NCBI GenBank assembly: GCA_038373885.1
Contig: JAWZYV010016048.1
Location: forward strand, 434,001 to 498,000
Length of the DNA: 64,000 nt
Direction: 5' to 3'
From: Cheiracanthium punctorium
Lineage: Eukaryota; Arthropoda; Arachnida; Araneae; Cheiracanthiidae
How positions within the stretch are numbered: the first letter of the stretch is position 1; each line of letters starts with the position of its first letter. A program made the translations under genes and the position numbers. Shown piece after piece: positions 25,657-37,510 of the stretch. The notes beneath the pieces are model-generated. The model did not search any database. It worked only from the letters and a program-made list of their open reading frames with translations, and was not told the DNA's origin.

Positions 25657-26360
25657 CGAGGCGTATTCGGAAAGTAAGTTCCGTTTTGAAAAAAAGAAAG
25701 GAACAAATGTTTTTTTCAAGCCAATTTTATTTTCACATGAAACAACATACCTTAAACTATTTTTCTACATTTTTCTATTATTCCCCTAATGTTCAAACAC
25801 TTGACGTAGCGGGTTACCAGCTATTCAAAACCATCTTCATAGAAACTTCCGCCAATGACGATAACCACTGCATATTCATTTCATCGTCGGATTCAAAGAG
25901 CTTGTCACCTAGCTCTCGCTTCATGTCCAGGAACTAGTGTGTTCCACTGATAGCTAACCTAGACTTAGTCGGACAGCTCCAAGTCTAGGCTGTACGGCGG
26001 GTGATTGAACTGCTCCCAATGAAACTGTCGATTCATCTTTTGAATGTCACCAGCAGTATGAGGCTGAGCATTGTCATGAACCAAAATAATTCATTTACTG
26101 GACATTCCTCCACGTTTGTTTTGAATTGCACGACGTAGTTCTATTCCTCTTAGTCGTGGTTATCGTCACTGGCCAGAAGTTTCTATGAAGAAGTATAGAG
26201 AAGCTGGTAATCCGTAACGACAAATGTTTGAACAATGGCGGAAACTATGTAGAAAAATAGTTTAAGGCATGCTCTTTCATGCAAAAATAAAATTGGCTTG
26301 AAAAAAGTATTTTTACTAATTTTGTTTTCAAAACGGAACTTATTTTCCGAATACGCCTCG
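25657..26360. mobile_element. fold-back mariner element
   Basis: Ends are CGAGGCGTATTCGGAAAGTA (left) and its reverse complement with one change (right), with TA on both sides (25655-25656, 26361-26362), as for mariner. The inverted similarity does not stop at the usual short TIR. About 212 bases on the left (25657-25868) match about 205 on the right (26156-26360) in reverse, including mariner coding sequence. The element is therefore a head-to-head rearranged mariner with one middle segment. 704 bp in all. Confidence 0.85.
25790..26110 (-). pseudogene. mariner transposase C-terminal fragment
   Basis: Minus-strand translation gives LVHDNAQPHTAGD (second catalytic Asp), then HPPYSLDLELSD (degenerate form of the mariner HPPYSPDL motif with the third Asp), then in shifted frames KRELGDKLFE-like and GSFYEDGFE-like pieces. 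These are in the order found at the end of mariner transposases. The N-terminal two thirds are absent. The C-terminal coding is partly repeated in reverse at 26156-26300. Confidence 0.85.
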
Positions 26361-26362
26361 TA

Positions 26363-27777
26363 TTTTTAATTCTACTTCAGTGGTTATTAATGATATTACT
26401 GTATACTGACCGTTTTAGTCATGATGAAAAATCATTGAATTGTTTTACAACGAAATTAAAATAATTTCTTTTATAATACAGATTAATACTTTAACTATCA
26501 TTACGAAATATTGATAACACATATAAAAAGTGATCTGAATTATTATTACTTATATTTTTAAATACATACACACTCATATATATATTATACAGCAATATCC
26601 TCGCAATGAATTTATTCAAAAGGTATTCTATTTTAACATTGTAATAAAAGAACTTTCTGTAATTATGGATTCGGCTTTTATTTCATCATTGGTAGAGATA
26701 TCAGCATATGTTCCATGTTTCTTCCCTAAAACTACATGAAATGTACTAAAAATGAACGATATATCTACTCGTATGTACACAAAGGAAGGACGGTTAACCT
26801 TTACACACAATTCTAAAACCTCTGGTAAATATGCTCCTTTAAAAAAATTTGAATCTGTTTCGGATATTATCCGCGCGTAATACTTTACTAACTCAATGTA
26901 AGAGCTTCCACGAATATTACATTTCCTACGCCTCTCTTATGCTTTGCAAACAGATATGGCGAGGATAGAATTTGCGTTTCTAATACTTGTCAATTACTAC
27001 GCAATTTTATCCGTAGACTATTCCATTAATAGGCAGATGCAATTTCAGCAAAACAAGAGGTCGTCCAGATCAATATGTATGCTGGAGCTCATCTGCAATT
27101 GAAAAGATCGAATAATGCACTCATCCAGAATGAATAATCCTGAATATATATATATATATATATTTGGAAGTAATTCCTGATTTATAGAGAGGAAATGTCC
27201 CAGTTTCACCTTGAATACTTAAAACTTCAGGGAGGATTTATGGCGAACGGTTCTCCCTCTCAAAGTTTCCGAGAGTTTCATGTTTCTGAAAGTAATCACG
27301 TTCACAATATCACTATAAAAGAAAACAAATAAACTGTGCATTTGCAAAAGACGAGGAGTATGAGGAACGTCTTAGTTTCACGATCAACTGATCGGTTCAA
27401 ACTAAAACTTATGCAATGGAATTTCAATGGTTCTGCTCAAAAAATTATATTAAGGCATAAGTTGTACAGGCTAATTATTTTTTTTACTAATTTATTCAGA
27501 CTGAAATATAGATATGATGATTACTAAATGATTTTTTTTGTTGTGTCTTGCTATGTATACTCTTGTTTGCTCTTGTTTTGTTGTGTCTTGCTATGCTTCA
27601 TATTTTAAATACCCACAGAGAAAGTCCATGGAACTAGATCGTTAATCAGTTAGTCAACCAAATGTTTTTACGGAACACACTTCGGTAGATGCGCTATATA
27701 TTTTTTAACATTTCATCTGCGTAACCGTCATGAAAATAATCGCTTCAAAATTAAACCCTATGGCATTATAAGTTAAA
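26363..27777. other. AT-rich stretch without recognised genes
   Basis: Contains a short (TA)n at 27144-27163. A duplicated GTTGTGTCTTGCTATG motif lies near 27541 and 27580. No gene supported. Confidence 0.4.
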
Positions 27778-28048
27778 CATTGGCGCAACAGCCCAATTTC
27801 GGGCCAAGGCCTGCGCTTACCCAACCATGCCTTCGCGACCACGGGCTCTGGGGTGTGTAAGCATATGCCTTGCCAGGTGGTTAGCCTGAAGCCAAGCTCC
27901 AGTGTTTAACTCCCAAGCAAGCTTGGCCCTCATTTTATCGATTCCCGCAAGGTATGAAGGCTGAGTGAGCCTTGCCCAACCCAGAAATCGAACCCCGGTC
28001 CTGTGGCATGGCAGCGCCATGCGCTAACCGCTGCAACACCAGACTTCC
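27778..28048 (-). mobile_element. tRNA-derived SINE, family B
   Basis: On the minus strand the element opens near 28040 with an A-box-like TGTTGCAGCGGTTAGCGC, followed by a B box GGGGTTCGATTTC near 27990. The body then ends in GGCCCGAAATTGGGCTGTTG near 27800. A pol III promoter head, a GC-rich body and a conserved tail are the mark of a tRNA-derived SINE. The 67-codon minus frame is incidental. Only one copy was seen in the window. Confidence 0.75.
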
Positions 28049-28762
28049 TGTGACATTATAGTGATGCATTAAATATCCTGGAAATCAAATCTGATTGGTC
28101 AGCTTGAGCACCCTCTAGTGGACAATTTTTAACTAAACTTTTAAAAACATTCCTTGGGCGCATTAGTATACAGTCAATATGCATATCTGGTGGCAATCGA
28201 CTCACCCGTTTCAGCAGCAGAATGTTGCTTATAGGAGTAGTTTAATCATAATCGCCCTATATATGTATTAAATATTTATAGTGCCTTCTGACATCGCTAG
28301 AGTTGTAGTATTTTAGGCAAGCAGAAATTCAGAAGGAAAGATTTTATAAATTTGCGTTATAATCAAACGTTATAGAAGAATGACATAGCACCAAATTCTA
28401 AATTTAGTAAGTTGCATAATACTAAATGAGCAACTTGTACCTGAACCTGGTCAATCTGAAAAAATTAAAAAAAAGCAAATTAACTAAAATGTAAACATAA
28501 TTTCATAGAAAAAATTGAAATACAGAGTGAGGTTTTCTTTTCGTTTACTCCCAATTTCACTGAAACATTTTTCTTTTTTTTTTTTAATTGCCGTTCTTGT
28601 TTGCATGCTTTCCAAACTCTAGCTAATACAAAAAAAAAAATTAATAGTTAGCTAAAACGATGCATGATAATTATTTTGGAATGTGAATACTTCTTTTATT
28701 TTGTAAAACATGTGCCCCTCATAAGCTGCACGGCACGCTTAGCTACTAGTTTCTTTGTACTA
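28049..28762. other. AT-rich stretch without recognised features
   Basis: No gene or repeat with clear limits before the left end of the Tc3-like element. Confidence 0.4.
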
Positions 28763-28984
28763 TACAGTGCGTCCCAAAAGTTTATAGACAACAGCTTTTT
28801 TTCATTTTATAATTGAAAAAGGTTAATAAATAAATAAAAAGCATTTTTAATTATAATTAACATAAAGACAATAATTCTATACAAAAATAATATCACACAA
28901 TCGCAGGCTTTGCGATAAAAACTAAACATGAAAATTTAGTGTCACAAAAGTTTATAGACAACTCAATTTTGTTTTCTTTAACAT

Positions 28985-29064
28985 TCAAATTTTTGAGCCA
29001 TTTTTTCTAATCACTCCAAAAACTCGATCAGGCATACTCGAAATAAGAGTTTGAAGAGATTCTG
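28985..29064 (-). pseudogene. Tc3-like transposase, displaced C-terminal segment 2
   Basis: Minus-strand reading ESLQTLISSMPDRVFGVI is the usual C-terminal end of a Tc1/Tc3 transposase. It joins the segment at 37572 in frame once the 8.5-kb insertion and one copy of its 2-bp duplication are removed. It is 8.5 kb away from the rest of its gene. Confidence 0.88.
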
Positions 29065-29159
29065 CACTGCAAAAAAAGTCTGTAAAACGTACAGAAATTA
29101 CTCGTATTATTTACAGAATAAGTCTGTTCGTGAGAAAAAAAATTTTTTTTCTGTTTTAT

Positions 29160-29324
29160 CTTCACCCGCGCATGCGTACTAGACGAAGACGTCATTGCTG
29201 AACCTTGAGGCTCATTTCGCCTCCAGCGCAATTAAAACGGAAAGACATTGTACTACGTGTCGTTAGCTGGAGCTGGAGAAAAGGGACGGTATATTTAGTT
29301 ACAACTGCATACGTAGGTTCAGGT
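29160..29324 (+). other. possible 5' exon of the 8.5-kb element
   Basis: A GC-richer block just inside the left end (CCGCGCATGCG, GACGTCATT) ends at GGTTCAG followed by GTGAGTATT, a strong splice donor consensus. A short open frame from the ATG at 29205 crosses it (MRLISPPAQLKRKD). It could be a leader exon of the element's gene. This is inference from sequence context only. Confidence 0.25.
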
Positions 29325-29424
29325 GAGTATTTGATGTTATGTAGGGATTTTGTTCACTGGGCGTGTTGGCGTAACCGGGCTCGTTTGGACTTAGAACATT
29401 TTTAAGTACTTTAGTGTTTGTAGA

Positions 29425-29790
29425 TAATGTTGACGCCTCGTAATTAATTAGATTAATTAATTGGCGTAATTAATGTTAAACCAATAAGTAATTAGCGAGA
29501 TATAAAACAATACGTTAATTAATTAGATTGATTACTATAAATTAATTATCAATACAGTAATATTTAACATGGAGGGAAACTCCCACCCCAAGAATAGAAG
29601 GAAAGGAGTTACATAAAAAATGTAAGAATTCTTATTTTATTTCCATAAAATGGACATTTAAAATAACTTAGAAAATTTTTAAGGACTTTAGTGTTTGTGA
29701 ATAATGTTCACGCCACATGATTCATTAGGATAATTAATGTTAAAGCAATAAGTAATTAGACAGATTAATTGATTGTTAATTGATTTATTT
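29425..29790. repeat. two-copy direct repeat inside the 8.5-kb element
   Basis: TACTTTAGTGTTTGTAGATAATGTT near 29406 and GACTTTAGTGTTTGTGAATAA near 29685 start two related blocks, each followed by CACGCC-like, TAATTAATGTTAAA and CAATAAGTAATTAG motifs. The spacing is about 280 bp. A second small duplication with period 103 (AACACTGGAC...AAGAGGAATCT) lies at 30089-30300. Confidence 0.65.
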
Positions 29791-30088
29791 AAGTTTGTTA
29801 AATATCCAGAGAAAACACCCTGAATATAAATAATGTTATTAAATGGACTTGCAAAAGAGATGAATACTTAATAGTAAAAATTTAATAATTTCTATCAAAA
29901 AACATTGTAGTAAATTAACTAACTATATTATTATGTTTTGTTGATCTCCAGTAGTCATTCAATAAAAACAAAATTAATGATTTAATTACAATGTATAATT
30001 AATATTTTTTTTAACTAATCACCTTTCTTTAACTTGAATAAACATGAAGACATCACGTTTGAAAACTAAATGGTGACACATATTTAGT

Positions 30089-30300
30089 AACACTGGACAC
30101 AGAAGAGGAATCTCAGTCATTGTTGTGTCTCCTCCTTGTTGACTGCTAGATGCTGGACCGCAGCGGGACATTTACTCTTATTGTGAGTAGCAACACCGGA
30201 CTCGGAAGAGGAATCTTAGTGACTGAGTCTCCTCAGTGTTGGCTGCAAGATGCTATGCCAGAGCGGGGCATTTACTCTCATTGTAAGCAACAATATCGGC
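30089..30300. repeat. two-copy 103-bp tandem repeat
   Basis: AACAC-GGAC-C-GAAGAGGAATCT, a TCTCCTC-TTG block, CAAGATGCT-like, GCGGG-CATTTACTCT and ATTGT-AGCAACA recur with a spacing of 103 bp (starts 30089 and 30192). Non-coding. Confidence 0.75.
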
Positions 30301-30544
30301 CTTCTTTGGTAAAAAGTGGCATGTAACATTGAGGGAGGGGGAAAATTGTTTCTTTTGTAGAAAATATTTCCAAAAAGGTTGAATTCTTTTTTTTTTGGGG
30401 GGGGGGCAGTTACCCCTCCGTCTTCCCTTTTAATCCGTCCTTGGCATTGAATGATGGGAAATAGAACAGCTATAGAACTTGATTGTCAATTCGAGACTTT
30501 TTACCTACAAAAAGAAACGAAAAAAAATCATCTGTGAATTTGAT

Positions 30545-30765
30545 ATATTTGACAGCGTTTATGTCACTGGAAATGGTATACGGGCGAAGTGTGAAAGTCC
30601 CGGGTTCGGGTCCCATCGCGCGTCCGTCGACCGTTAACCGTTCAGAATTTTCCGTGGTTTTCTCCGGAAGTTAGCGTAAATACGGATTAGGACCCCTTCG
30701 AAAGACCCCCACGGAGGGCTCCCCTCTTTCAAGGAAACCTCCCCAAAGCTCACTCACCAAATGGA
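30545..30765 (+). mobile_element. tRNA-derived SINE, family A copy 2
   Basis: The plus strand begins with a degenerate A-box region, then GGGCGAAGTGTGAAAGTCCC and the B box CGGGTTCGGGTCCC (30601-30614). The family body follows: CGTCGACCGTTAACCGTTC, TTTTCCGTGGTTTTCTCCGG, GTAAATACGGATTAGGACCC and CCCCCACGGAGGG. It is the reverse orientation of the copies at 21640 and 34345. The tRNA-like head makes it a pol III SINE. Confidence 0.85.
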
Positions 30766-31131
30766 ACGAATTTCACACAATCACAAGTACACACTAAAAG
30801 GAACGTATTGTGTGAAAAGTAGCTGCAATCTCCTCATAGAATTTGAGAAATTAAAGGTTAAAAATTAGTTTAAATCGCGCCAATTGTAACCCTTTAGCTA
30901 GTATTTGGTGACAGGGATAATTGGTCGAAAAGTTGAAACGTTCACGCGAGTACGTACTCGAAATATTTATAAATCAGTGTTTGCTATACCGTGTTATATT
31001 TCAACGTACTGGGTTTTTAAGTAGCTTAATCTCGTTTTCTACTAGTTAAACTGAAGTCCTATAATCTTTTTATTTTAGTTCTGAAAGTCCCTGAAGAAAG
31101 TAATTTCTTTTTATTTGTATTAACACATTGC

Positions 31132-32115
31132 AGATACAAACAAAAGTGTGAAAAGTCTCCATTCACAGACGAAGAAAAAGTCTGCAAAATCAAATTGTTG
31201 AAAGCTTGCAAAATTATCAGAAAGTAAATGCAACAGATTTGGTAGCAAATGAGCAATGCTTATTACTCGATACCCCTGAAGATCCTATATTTTCTAGTTC
31301 TAGATCCTATATTAACGAAAGCATTGACTTCATGTCCAGTGAGGACATCATGCAAAATAAGCAATTTATTTCTTGAAAAGATAAGGAGACTGCAGTAAAA
31401 TACTGGCGGGATACAATAGTGGCGAAATCCTGCAGTTTACAGAGTGTTCAAAATTATTTTAAATTTGTTACAAATAACAGGCAGTTATATCTGTGGGAAA
31501 AACAAATTCAGAAGAATGGCGATTATAAATATAAACTAAATCAAATTAAAAAATATACGTTTTAACACTTCTAACACGCAAGAAAATTACAGAAAAATGT
31601 ACATGATTGTGATTTACAAACTTGGGCTTCAGAAAAGGCATTCGAATTAGGACTGAAATTCCGCGCAGCTAAAGGATGGCAGTACAGATTTTTAAAAAAG
31701 AATAAGATTGTGAGCAGGAAAGTTACAAAATTTGTTTTGCTGAAAAACTCTCGGTCAAAGGAAATCATTAAGAAATTAACGCAGGCGTCCGTAAATGATG
31801 TAAATGTCTTTATAAAGGATTCGTTGTTAAAAGACGATCAAATTTTTATGCTGATCAGTCAGGTTTTAATTTATGAATCCTTCTAGACGAACCCTGGAAC
31901 ATAGAGGATCGAAGCAAGTAGAAAGTGAGATTCAATCACAAAATGCTGTGACGCATTCCTACACTACAATGCAGATTTTAAGTAAAAACAATAGATTGTT
32001 ATAGCCATTACATATTGAACATCCCGAAAAAACTGAGAAATTCGGAAAAAATTAAGTGCAGCAGTTTTCTGACATTGTGTTAATGAAACAACTTAATAAT
32101 ATATTTCTTTCAGGG
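31132..32115 (+). pseudogene. pogo/CENP-B-like (DDE_1) transposase remnant
   Basis: Plus-strand pieces in several frames follow the order of a known arthropod family with a CENP-B-type helix-turn-helix. They run KSPFTDEEKVCKIKLLKAC, YWRDTIVAKSCSLQSVQNYF then RQLYLWEKQIQKNG, LGLKFRAAKGWQYRFLKKN and IVSRKVTKFV (second HTH), and FYADQSGFN with the first catalytic Asp. SRRTLEHRGSKQVES, AVTHSYTTMQIL and KTEKFGKN follow. The second and third acidic residues lie in the missing 3' part. Stops and frameshifts are frequent. Whether it belongs to the surrounding CACTG element or to an older insertion is not clear. Confidence 0.8.
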
Positions 32116-33500
32116 TGAAATCAAAGGGGTGGGGAAGGGAATTATAGGATGAACCCCTCCCCTCCAAAAAAATTACCTTACAATTTTTTAAAATTATTTT
32201 TTTAATACCATTGTTTATTTCAATTCTTATTTCGCTAAAAAGCTAAGCTTCTTCTAAAAAGCTACGTTTAACCTCCTATGCATGCATAGATTTTATGTTT
32301 AAAAAATATTTTTGGCCAATTTCCTCCACCCCCCCCCCTCTCCAAAACGGAACCAGTTACCGGCCTGATTTTTTTCCCACCATATATTCTGCGCGCAGTG
32401 AATCATAGCTGTAGATGACTCCTGACCTGTGCTTACTTAAAATGCTTATTAAATAAGCATCTTTTCGTAAAAGCATTTATAAAAGAAAATAGAAAGCGCC
32501 TATAGTGGGTCTATTCTGACGGCTCATACTCATTTTTTTAATTAATTTTAGCTTTAATTTGAGAAGATAGCAACTAATTTTTACACATTAGGTTTCTTTA
32601 AGTGTGTACTTATGACTGGATTAAATTCGTTACGTTTGGTGAGTGAGCTTCGGGCCAACCACGCAAATCCGATATACTTGTTCACAACAACTACCTACCG
32701 AAATTGTTCTTGGTTTTGAGAGAAATGAACAATAGCAACTTCATGTAACAAGTTAAGTACTACTCATAAACTGTTTCTCATAAGTTATTTCCTTATTATA
32801 GTGTTTGTTGTGTAGAACAGAAGAATTGTATCTACAAATTATATATAATTTCCTTGTAATATTTGTTATGAAGTTTTAAAGATGTACACACTTTGCGATT
32901 CTTTTTGCATCTTGCATACTATTATTTCTTAATCCTAGTAAAAATGAATCAAAGAAGCATAGTTATACACTTTTTTTCAAAGTTAATGAAACAGTTTTAA
33001 CTACAATTTTGTAAACATATAAATAAATCAAACCATAGCAATATTTTAAAAAGTATGAAATTTATATGTATATGGCATGTAACTGTTTTTTTTATTTGAT
33101 TAATACACAACTGGTAATTAAAATAGCAACACCAAGAAGGTGACATGCTACACACAGTGCAGCAATTTTAATGCCGAGTAGTATATCTTGTCAAAGAAAT
33201 ATTTCTAGCTTCATAACATTGTGATTTTCTTTTTTCTACAAATTATGTCCTTATCAAAAACAATAATCATTTTCTTCAGTTTTAAAAGTAATTTTTCATT
33301 TGTATGAGATAAATAGCTAGATTTTGATTTGAAGTAATTTTACAGTGGGGATTTTCTTTTCGTATATTCAGGGGTGACTTGGTTTTCAGGGATTTGGGAA
33401 ATTTTATGTCTGGAAAAGTCAGGGAATTCTGCAAAAATCTCTTCTAAATCAGGGAGATTTAAAACTTTTTACAATGTTTATCGTCATTTGATGCAGAATA
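32116..33500. other. interior of the 8.5-kb element without recognised genes
   Basis: C-rich patch near 32328-32345. Near 33110 a CTGGTAATTAAAATAGCAACACC motif resembles Tc-family ends but no partner was found. Otherwise AT-rich and featureless. Confidence 0.35.
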
Positions 33501-33501
33501 C

Positions 33502-33655
33502 CGTGTTAATAGTCGCACCCCCGTTTTGAAGCAGAAAAAATAGCTTTAGACTTACAATATTATATAGTACATTTTACCCGCATAATAGTCGCACCTGGAC
33601 TTTCAACATGAAAAATTGGCAAAAAAGTGCGACAATTACGTGAGTAAACATGGTA
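33502..33655. mobile_element. short TIR MITE (Tigger-like)
   Basis: ACCGTGTTAATAGTCGCACC on the left and GTGCGACAATTACGTGAGTA then CATGGT on the right are imperfect inverted copies, and ATAGTCGCACC also occurs inside. The flanks on both sides contain TA. About 150 bp with no coding capacity. Confidence 0.45.
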
Positions 33656-34344
33656 GTTTTGGCTTCTGGTGATCGGAACAGCTTTAGTATTGATCATTAT
33701 TGGAAGTCTTTGTCATAACTTTGTGAAATTTTCAATGGTATTAATATTTTATTTCAATATTATGTATTCATTTTTTAAATTCTTAAACAGGGGTGTATAG
33801 ATTTTTTTTTTATAATTCTTATTCACTATATTTTAAGTTAACATTTACTCTATGAGGGGGGTTCCACCCCTTCAAACCCCGTTTCTTTCTTTTAAATAAA
33901 TACAATTTCAGTTTACTAAGAATCATAGTCAGATAAAAGAAAAAGCTATCTGCGCACATAATCCAAAACTATCTGCAAACTCATATGACGTATTTAACGA
34001 GGTGAGGGGGAGAAGGGGGAGGGGGTCCTGGGAGTTCGGACACTCCTCTCCCCCCTGAAATTTTTATTTTTGTCACTACAATGATAGTCTTTTTGTGAAA
34101 AATTCTGCCTTTTTTACGGTTTGGACTTCCCCCCCCTCTCCCAAAATGTTCCTTGAATACGTGCCTGCTCGTGATAACTGAATACATATTGCGTATATGA
34201 ACTTGTGTATATGCATTTCAAGCACACATCTGTGCAACCCGCTTGCTATAGTGACTAGCTGCTGCTGTTGTGAACATGTAAATCGGATTCGTGTGCTTGG
34301 CTCGAAGTCCGCTTGTAAATCCTCGTCCGAATGACAAAACAAGG

Positions 34345-34535
34345 GAGTTACCCTCTGTGGGGGTCTTTGTAAGGGGTCCTAACCCGTATTTACCCTAAGT
34401 TTCGAAGAAAACCACGAAAAACACCGAACGGTTAGGTCGACGGATGTGCGAAGGAACCCGAACCCGGGAATTTCACACTTCGGCCGTCTACCATTTTCAG
34501 TGATATAACCACTGTGCCATAGTGAGGCTTTGTGC
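34345..34535 (-). mobile_element. tRNA-derived SINE, family A copy 3
   Basis: Same family as 21640-21846 and 30545-30765. Reading the minus strand from about 34530: A box TATGGCACAGTGGTTA, GGCCGAAGTGTGAAATTCCC, B box CGGGTTCGGGTTCC, then CGTCGACCTAACCGTTC, GTTTTTCGTGGTTTTC, GTAAATACGGGTTAGGACCCC and a CCCCCACAGAGGG tail. This is the best-preserved head of the three. Confidence 0.88.
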
Positions 34536-35626
34536 AAGATAAATTGTTTATTTATTTTAAAGCATAAATTTTAAATCCATTTCATATCACTGTCTAGTTA
34601 TAAAAGTATTTTTTTAATATTTTGCTTATTATACAGTATGATCATCAACGTTTTAAATTTCAAAATATCGAATCATAAGTGTAGTCAGTGGCCAATATTC
34701 TGAATCAGGAACACTAAACATAGATAGAAATTTTTTATTCAATACTTCATATGTAAGAAAGTAAATAAAAATTAGCGCAGATCTGATCGCTCTGTAAGCA
34801 GTTCTTTATAAAAGTTTTACATTTAAAAAGAGAGGAATGCTTAAAAATTTGAGCTTTGCCCTTTTAAAAAGTTGAAAATTTGATTCTTTTTTCTTATTCA
34901 TTATTTTTCAAAAAGATTTGACGAAAATTAAGCATATTGTTAAATTTAGAAAAAATATTTTATCATGTAAATTTATTTCGTATGTTCAATAGCAATGATG
35001 CATACAGTCTTCTATTTTAAAACAAGATCGTAATTTTGACATTTTAATTTGGAAGGGCAGGCCCATGGTCAGGATTTTTATTCGGGGATGCTCAAATATT
35101 CAAATACCATAACTTAAACATAGGTATCATGGGGTCCTATGAAAGGTGCAAGAAAGAGCCCCCCCACCCTCCGACATAGGCAAGGCATAGTGATCATTTT
35201 TAAAATATACTGAAACTTTTTGTATTTTAGTACTGAAGTGTCTTAAATACTGAAATAAGCCTTCTCTAGAATAAGGGTCTTCCCTAGAATATAAGCCTTC
35301 CCTAGAATACTGGGTGGATTGTGGTAATGGGGCCCCTTGGGTGCCCCTCTCTTGTAGAGGACGTGAGGCTGCAGAGCCAGTTTCCCTAAATCCACTCCTG
35401 TATATAAATATACATATTTGAACTTTCGGGGGAGGGTGTAGCTCCTCAAGTCTCCCCTTCCCTGGCTACCTGCCTGTCGAGGGGGAATTACAACAAGTGC
35501 TGCTGAAAAAAAAAATTATTATGCTCCTAGCTTGTGCTAACAAATTTCAGTTTATATATGAGTCAAAAGTAAAATGTGATTTTTTAAATGTGTTTAATTC
35601 ACTGAAGTAAATTATTTTGTTTCTAG

Positions 35627-35755
35627 GTGTTTGCTTGGAATAAATCCTAACAGTGGATGCAAGAAGAATCCTGATGTGAAAAAACGCGAGGCCGTTAATA
35701 TGAAAATTCTCAATTTACTTAATAAAATGTCGGCATATGAGCTAATTGACCACTA
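35627..35755 (+). other. possible terminal exon of the 8.5-kb element
   Basis: A pyrimidine-rich tract ending TTGTTTCTAG precedes an open frame reading CLGINPNSGCKKNPDVKKR, then AVNMKILNLLNKMSAYELIDH and a stop TAA at 35753-35755. AATAAA-type signals follow near 35812. The composition and the ordered acceptor-stop-polyA layout look like a real last exon. I do not recognise the protein; the two Cys/Lys-rich segments give no known domain. The match of exon limits is inference. Confidence 0.35.
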
Positions 35756-36024
35756 ATTATATATTAAGTAATACCCATGAATACTGGGAAGGAAATCTAT
35801 AAAATTATAAACAATAAAATTTGTAAATATTCCTTTGTTTGTACTTTATAAATACTGTACTTTTTTCTTAAAATAAATCTAATTTTTCAGAATTTTTCGT
35901 GACGTATTTGTTTGATTATTACATGGATATTACAAAAATCTAACCATGGATATATCATCCAAGAATAATTTTAAACTCCTGAAAACTATTTCTGAAAAAT
36001 AAGATGCATATATGTATATACATT

Positions 36025-36205
36025 AAAACCTCTACTAACGGTCACCTCCGAAGACTGGTCATCTCTTAAAACAGACACTGTTAGAAGTTTACAGAATTGA
36101 GTTGAGACTATTGAATCAACATTATTGTAAACCTCCAAAGAACGCTTGTCTCATATAATGGCCATTATTTTATGGGACCAAACGTAGCTGATTTTCAGAG
36201 GTTTC
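36025..36205. mobile_element. Tigger-like MITE fragment
   Basis: ATTAAAACCTCTACTAACGG followed by TCACCTCCGAAGACTGGTC on the left, and GATTTTCAGAGGTTTCTCTC on the right, resemble the ends of pogo/Tigger elements. The TIR match is weak. Confidence 0.35.
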
Positions 36206-37139
36206 TCTCTATATATGTAGTATTTACTTGAACGACGCCATCACTACATTAATCAATAGTTTACAAGCAAACATATATATTCTTTTAACTACAATGACGC
36301 GCTACAATCACCTAAAAGATAAGCGTTACAGTAAATACTTCCACTAACTTCATTTACTACAAATACCCCAACCATTTATTTAGGGACAATTGACATGACA
36401 AACTGATACGCTTCCCTACCCATGAACATAGAAATTGATGGATACTTGATAGATAATATCAAGAAATAATTTTGAAAGCATTAAAAAATAAACTTTAAAC
36501 TATATGCTTGGAACATCTACACTCCCACCCCTGATCCATTGATTTGTGTATAAATTTTCGTGCTTTGAAGTGCATTGATTCATTTGAAATCAGCTTCTTT
36601 GATTACTGTTTTACTTGATTGATAGCAATCGTTCTTACAAATCTTTCTTTTTCAACATTAATATTTTATTTTGTACAGTTACTTAATTTTTAAGTATGCC
36701 CTTGGATGGAATTGATTGAAAATAATTAATGTCACCTATGATTTCAAAACATACTCAAGAATTTATGTTCATTAACATTTCGTAGCAGAATTTTTTTACC
36801 ACTTAACAGGGCCAAGGTCGTCGAAAGAAGCTGTATATCATATAATTACTGAATTTTTTAAGTAATTGTAAGTAAGTAATTTTTTATGTAATTTTAAGTA
36901 AGGTATTGAATTATTTAAAACAAAAGAAAGTTGTTATAAATACAAAATATATTTCATAAATAAACTGGTTTTTTCTGTAAATTCCTTAAATCAAGCTGTA
37001 AAAAAATGGTTAAAGTCTGCTACATTGACAGAAATATACCATCGACAAAACACGGGGAATCTGGAAAAATTACAGATTTCTTGAGTATCTAAAAAAAAAA
37101 AAAAAATACAAAACATTTCTATAAAATAAATGGAGAATA

Positions 37140-37510
37140 TGTAAAATTTTAAAAAATACAGAAGAAATCAACAAAACGCTTGGAAGATTTCTGTAAAAGA
37201 AACAGAGACTCTGTAAAAAATTACGGAAGACTTCTGTAAAACACACAAAATATTTCTGTAAAATTGATGAAGAATCTGTAAAAAATTACTGAAGACTTCT
37301 GTAAAACATACAGAAGATTTCTGTAAAATAAACGGAGAACCTGTAAAAAATTACAGAAGACTTCTGTAAAACACACAGACGTTTTCTGTAAAATAAACAG
37401 GGAATCTGTAAAAATTATGGAAGACTTCTGTAAAACATACAGAAGATTTCTGTAAAATAAACGGATAATCTGTAAAAAATTACAGAACATTTCTGTTAAA
37501 TATACGGAAA
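37140..37510. repeat. 65-bp tandem array of TCTGTAAAA motifs
   Basis: CTGTAAAAAATTACGGAAGA-like starts fall at 37211, 37276, 37341, 37406 and 37470, a period of 65 (once 64). Within each unit CTTCTGTAAAAC, a CACACAGA-like block and ATTTCTGTAAAATAAACGG recur. It lies just inside the right end of the CACTG element and appears to be an expansion of its subterminal motif. A 128-codon minus frame across it (FTEVFCNFLQ repeats) is an artefact of the repeat. Confidence 0.92.

Noticed and set aside
33981..34342. Minus-strand frames with GGG/CCC-rich coding (Gly/Pro-rich protein)
   Set aside because: Low-complexity G/C tracts; no motif, and no support on either side.
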